Shown in pieces: positions 8,501-9,865 of a stretch of 9,865 nt of DNA. The position numbers and the translations under genes were made by a program. Origin of the DNA: JACRPI01 sp041671005 (GTDB lineage Archaea; Nanobdellota; Nanobdellia; Woesearchaeales; DSVV01); assembly GCA_041671005.1 (NCBI GenBank), contig JBAZCJ010000043.1, positions 1-9,865 on the forward strand, given 5' to 3'. The notes beneath the pieces were generated by a model. It was not told the DNA's origin. It saw only the letters and a list, made by a program, of their open reading frames with translations, and ran no database searches. The number at the start of each line of letters is the position of its first letter. Position 1 is the stretch's first letter.

Positions 8501-8713
8501 GTGGTTAATGTGTTTACACCAGAACTACTTATTGAATCAGAAGAAATAAAATCTGAAGAATTGATTATAGAAGAAACTGTTCCTGAAGAATCACAAGAAC
8601 AAAATGATTCCTTTCAATCATATATTCCAACGATAATCATAGGATCAATTATTTTACTGATAGTAGTTTCATTGATTATCGGTGCATTCATAAAACGATA
8701 TCAAACTAAGTAA
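5516..8713 (+). CDS. Five-helix membrane protein with Ig-like ectodomain, coiled coil and VWA domain
   Basis: From the ATG at 5516 the product has 1065 residues. A signal peptide covers about 1-29. Three NEW3/COG1470-like beta domains lie at about 30-375 and hold all eight cysteines. Membrane helices follow at about 383-406, 426-447, 472-493 and 525-547. A coiled coil rich in Glu, Gln and Leu spans about 589-741. A VWA domain at about 755-886 has a full MIDAS: D761-x-S763-x-S765, T826/S828, and D854 in ISDM. A cadherin/Ig-like domain at about 920-1000 and a last helix at about 1036-1059 with a short KRYQTK tail complete it. Lys/Arg-rich loops at 407-425 and 494-524 place the ectodomain, coiled coil and VWA domain outside the cell. 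Eight N-x-T sequons between 565 and 727 agree. VWA domains bind protein ligands through a metal ion, so adhesion or envelope assembly or sensing is likely; no described family with this full architecture was recognised. Confidence 0.92.
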   Translation: MTVKGIQKIRVYGIFLLLILLSGAMSTSAEDVIVHTTGAAVSQFYSYSSSYTNACAGILTTDSLIVKNQGTVSDTYYITIQGEVAQWISVSTPILTLKPGEQQEVTLYISTPYKTAETYEYTVEIASTYDSTKKIEKTLSVAECPNINVKGYPSSQQSCPCSTAVYIFQVSNTGADAETYTLYLDGIQQDYYDLSEYSITLQPHETTEIYAYVRMACYIYGDFDFTLIAETINSKYTAELPLVLDVQQACYDYNINLGEALVFSENEPLALDFTPTADRNYILCQETPAVIPVQIQNPGEIMNEYTIKIEDAEQWISPAEPYIRLTENQEKITNLVVNTAAADIDTYSFALKVDTLRGDLQTVIPFTIEVQDCTPDGLPAWLKYTLWSLLGIVILAILVAAYFLLKKSDSTSTTNKTTQAFKKYKKWLFWILPLLLLFILFGIFAYPHIKEYSTSSIPLGELWNSVETVLYNWATVLIIIVLLLILAFLLWYFKFRKKNGKNHKKINGKERWKSLYEKIKPYLKWVWIILLLLILLTGLGFGGYYLYTNYQEDSQKFLEETQIENITTIPEEETITTNQTIIEVRYDNETITALEEQLAEIQKNITDKDQQITSLQIEILKLAEQAAAAENATTLDMYTQQIQELQDRIQALEDQLAALQQQEADYLTALNAMDAKITAVDNHVTDLEERINDLEEQITALQTMIAQLSVQKVNETIINETQEELANLTEQKNDLEEAQDPYNVEVPIITDESYETTLIFDVSLSGQIVENGVTRFQRGVEAATKYIQEKGIYNIMIVGKNPIIISRDTNQRDAMRIIHYLRPIDTQSNLGNALYAAAQDFHGIKEGRIVLISDMKTTDNTDLLAIHDELENLGMDVIFIDISFKETAIILEGPVQETEELEGQESPYFDIQSQTAETFQIDIPMNSEYSLDLNTYFSDEDNDVLQYSAKTGEHLLAVIRENLALLTPERDWTGKTTVVFGADDGKEGYVESPALVVNVFTPELLIESEEIKSEELIIEETVPEESQEQNDSFQSYIPTIIIGSIILLIVVSLIIGAFIKRYQTK

Positions 8714-8730
8714 AAAAATAATGAACATTA

Positions 8731-8740
8731 CCTTTTTATA
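8731..8740 (+). promoter_or_regulatory. TATA box of the tRNA-Trp gene
   Basis: CCTTTTTATA is centred about 30 bp before the tRNA 5' end at 8767, the expected spacing for an archaeal promoter. It resembles the TATA element at 5467-5478. A 7-bp inverted pair, TATAGAA (8737-8743) and TTCTATA (8752-8758), overlaps it. Confidence 0.65.
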
Positions 8741-8766
8741 GAAGTAGTTTTTTCTATATAGTTGAT

Positions 8767-8861
8767 GGGGACATAGTTTAACCTGGCTAGAACTGCCGCC
8801 TCCAGAGCGGCTAATCGGGGTTCAAAAGATGCAACACATCATGAAAGTCCTCGTGTCCCCA
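8767..8861 (+). tRNA. tRNA-Trp(CCA) with a 21-nt intron in the T loop (position 59/60)
   Basis: The acceptor GGGGACA (8767-8773) pairs fully with TGTCCCC (8854-8860). The D stem GTTT/GAAC has one G-T pair, and G18-G19 are at 8785-8786. The anticodon stem GCCGC/GCGGC (8795-8799/8807-8811) closes the uninterrupted loop CTCCAGA, with anticodon CCA at 8802-8804, which reads UGG (Trp). The T stem is CGGGG (8816-8820) with CCTCG (8849-8853), including one G-T pair. The T loop begins TTCAAA (8821-8826) and ends with T8848, with 21 bases between. Removing them gives a standard 7-base T loop, TTCAAAT. A15 and T48 form a Levitt pair, the discriminator is A8861 as usual for archaeal tRNA-Trp, and CCA is not encoded. 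Archaeal tRNA-Trp often carries an anticodon-loop intron at 37/38; this one does not. Confidence 0.93.
8827..8847 (+). other. tRNA intron at 59/60 with a bulge-helix-bulge splice motif
   Basis: Exon bases TTCA (8821-8824) pair with intron bases TGAA (8842-8845) to give the 4-bp central helix. The 3-base bulges are AAA (8825-8827) and AGT (8846-8848). The T stem is the outer helix, and GATG (8828-8831) with CATC (8837-8840) is the inner helix, closing the loop CAACA. Cutting after the second base of each bulge, as the archaeal splicing endonuclease does, leaves exactly the expected T loop. One extra unpaired base, A8841, makes the inner side slightly irregular. Introns at this non-canonical site are known in some archaea and generally need a broad-specificity endonuclease. 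Confidence 0.88.
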
Positions 8862-8869
8862 TTTTTCTT
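8862..8869 (+). terminator. T-tract terminator after tRNA-Trp
   Basis: TTTTTCTT follows the discriminator base directly. This fits archaeal T-tract termination of the pre-tRNA. Confidence 0.6.
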
Positions 8870-8915
8870 ATAAAAGTTAGTGAATTTGAAAAATAAACTT
8901 CCTCATTCTCAAAAA

Positions 8916-8924
8916 ATATATATA
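8916..8924 (+). promoter_or_regulatory. TATA box for a leaderless transcript of the 67-aa membrane protein gene
   Basis: ATATATATA is centred about 28 bp before the ATG at 8948, and no Shine-Dalgarno lies between them. Transcription would therefore start at or next to the start codon. Confidence 0.55.
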
Positions 8925-8947
8925 GTGCTTTTTTCAAAAAGAGTATT

Positions 8948-9151
8948 ATGAGAACATTTACATTAATTATTATTGTCTTTGTCATGGTGCTTTTATTTTT
9001 TGAAGTAACTGACTGGACCCCTAGTGTTCCGACGACAAAAGAAATGACTACTGAAAAAACAGTCATAGTAGAAACAGTTAATGAACAAGGAGAGGTTGTG
9101 AATACTTCTGTTAGCAAACAAACAACTAACCAAACAGAAGATAATCCTTAA
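8948..9151 (+). CDS. Small single-pass membrane protein, function unknown
   Basis: The gene encodes 67 residues. A hydrophobic helix covers about 4-19 (from FTLIII to LLFF), preceded by Met-Arg-Thr and followed by a polar Thr/Glu/Val-rich tail. The tail has N-x-T/S sequons (NTS, NQT) and an acidic end. It has a TATA box at leaderless spacing and no Shine-Dalgarno. The helix could be an uncleaved signal anchor with the tail outside the cell. Its last 26 bp overlap the 3' end of the DUF192 gene on the opposite strand. Support comes from the promoter, the membrane-protein composition and its position between real genes. No family was recognised. Confidence 0.6.
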   Translation: MRTFTLIIIVFVMVLLFFEVTDWTPSVPTTKEMTTEKTVIVETVNEQGEVVNTSVSKQTTNQTEDNP

Positions 9152-9467
9152 TTTGAATTTTTGTCTTTTGAATACTTCCTTGTGCAAGTTCGAGAACATA
9201 CTGTGCTTTTTGTTTTGGAAAATAAAACGTAAACGGCATAAAATTTTCTTTTATTTCCACTACTCTTTTTTTATTGTTAAGATAAACGACATCGATGGGG
9301 AAAAATACAAACCACATATGTAAAGGTACTTTTTCTTCTTTTTTCTGCACAAAGATCAGATCTTTTTGGTTAGAAAACATAAGTCCTCGCGCTTTTTTCA
9401 AATACGTTGAACAAACTATTGCATTTTCAGATATTATATTTTTTTTATTTTTATTAATCACTTTCAT
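9126..9467 (-). CDS. DUF192 (COG1430/UPF0127) family protein
   Basis: This 113-residue product has the DUF192 signature in order: A-R-GLMF (26-31), MWF-x-FFPIDVVYL (51-63), VVEIKEN with a nearby proline (69-78) and YVLEL-x-x-G (90-97). The family is small, mostly beta and widespread in archaea and bacteria, with no settled biochemical role. Bacterial members often have a signal peptide or lipid anchor. This one lacks one and so is probably cytoplasmic, or else its start is further upstream. The ATG at 9465-9467 leaves a normal N-terminus for archaeal members. The stop TAG overlaps the convergent 67-aa gene by 26 bp. A possible minus-strand TATA (AATTATTTTTTA on the reverse strand, about 9492-9503) is weak. 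Confidence 0.9.
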   Translation of the reverse strand: MKVINKNKKNIISENAIVCSTYLKKARGLMFSNQKDLIFVQKKEEKVPLHMWFVFFPIDVVYLNNKKRVVEIKENFMPFTFYFPKQKAQYVLELAQGSIQKTKIQIKDYLLFG

Positions 9468-9474
9468 CGTAAGC

Positions 9475-9482
9475 TTTATATA
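9475..9482 (+). promoter_or_regulatory. TATA box for a leaderless transcript of the lipoprotein-like gene
   Basis: TTTATATA is centred about 27 bp before the ATG at 9506, and no Shine-Dalgarno is present, so the transcript is probably leaderless. The BRE position falls on the start codon of the divergent DUF192 gene; only 38 bp separate the two start codons. Confidence 0.65.
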
Positions 9483-9505
9483 CCTCTATTGCTAAAAAAT
9501 AATTC

Positions 9506-9865
9506 ATGAATAAAAAACTATTGATATTAGGAATTATTTGTGCTCTTTTGCTTTTAGGAGGATGTCCTATTCCAATAAACCTTGCTATTTGTGGCAATGA
9601 TGTCTGTGAAACTGGCGAACGAGATGTTTGTCCAGGAGACTGTGAAGGTGTTGAAGCATTTGTAGCATCCACTACAGACGGAGAAACATGTTCATATACA
9701 TGTGTAGTAGCAGATGAAATGTGCGCTGGATACTGGCAAGATGGAGCACTCACATGTTGTTCTGAAGCATGTCAACCTGAAATTACTCAAATCACATTTG
9801 AAGAAGGATGGAATTATGTTTCATTCCCACAAGCACAACTCAACGAAGATGTAGAAACTATTGCA
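9506..9865 (+). CDS. Cys-rich lipoprotein-like surface protein (partial, 3' end outside window)
   Basis: The visible 120 codons begin at a leaderless ATG. A signal peptide with the lipobox-like LLGGC puts the candidate lipid-modified cysteine at residue 20. Residues 29-46 carry the motif CGN-x-VCE-x-GE-x-x-x-CP-x-DC, a small cysteine cluster often seen repeated in exported archaeal and other environmental proteins and likely held by disulfides. More cysteines follow at about 60-90, including a CC pair. From about 97 a new segment begins with FEEGWNYVSFP, which resembles the GWN-x-(I/V)S-x-P start of beta-rich domains in surface proteins. The full size and role cannot be judged because the window ends inside the gene. 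The upstream neighbour on the other strand is DUF192. Confidence 0.85.
   Translation, partial: MNKKLLILGIICALLLLGGCPIPINLAICGNDVCETGERDVCPGDCEGVEAFVASTTDGETCSYTCVVADEMCAGYWQDGALTCCSEACQPEITQITFEEGWNYVSFPQAQLNEDVETIA

Noticed and set aside
8767..8861. Reading the tRNA as a pseudogene with a broken T arm
   Set aside because: The insertion has a proper bulge-helix-bulge motif, and its removal restores a normal T loop; every stem is otherwise intact.
9475..9482. TATA at this site serving the minus-strand DUF192 gene
   Set aside because: It lies only about 8-15 bp before that gene's ATG, too close for an archaeal TATA box; it fits the plus-strand gene at 9506.
9295..9495. 66-codon plus-strand frame opposite the DUF192 gene
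   Set aside because: It is antisense to a conserved family protein with a clear signature, and it has no promoter or ribosome-binding site.
1..9865. CRISPR array, insertion sequence, phage or toxin-antitoxin genes
   Set aside because: No regularly spaced short repeats, transposase motifs, terminal inverted repeats with target duplications, or recognisable phage or toxin domains are visible; the only tandem repeat encodes PKD domains.

Overview
The window looks archaeal, AT-rich, and probably from a small-genome uncultured lineage of the DPANN type; that last assignment is inference. The archaeal call rests on BRE/TATA promoters of the form CGAAAC-A-TTTATA about 25-30 bp before transcript starts, leaderless genes beside Shine-Dalgarno genes, T-tract terminators, a tRNA gene without encoded CCA that carries a bulge-helix-bulge intron in the T loop, and an archaeal-style DUF192 protein. 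Nothing phage-like, transposon-like or CRISPR-like is visible.

Layout: 1-117 is the 3' end of an unknown gene, followed by two large inverted-repeat structures ending in a T-tract (125-257). Three large plus-strand genes for exported proteins follow, each with its own promoter: a secreted 1122-aa protein with seven PKD domains (407-3775), a 427-aa surface protein with one C-terminal membrane anchor (3935-5218), and a 1065-aa protein with an Ig-like ectodomain, four central membrane helices, a coiled coil, a von Willebrand factor A (VWA) domain with an intact MIDAS, and a fifth membrane helix (5516-8713). Next come tRNA-Trp(CCA) with a 21-nt intron at position 59/60 (8767-8861), a 67-aa single-pass membrane protein (8948-9151), a minus-strand DUF192 gene (9126-9467), and the start of a Cys-rich lipoprotein-like gene (9506 to the window end).

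The three large genes share building blocks. The C-terminal domain of the PKD protein resembles the middle domain of the 427-aa protein, and the third domain of the 427-aa protein resembles the ectodomain repeats of the VWA protein. Cysteines in the PKD and VWA proteins sit at the two ends of most Ig-like domains, as expected for domain-locking disulfides outside the cell. The simplest reading is a cell-envelope module: a secreted or lattice protein, an anchored partner, and a membrane protein holding an outward coiled coil and metal-dependent VWA domain. This is inferred from architecture; no named system was recognised. The most solid unusual item is the T-loop intron of tRNA-Trp.
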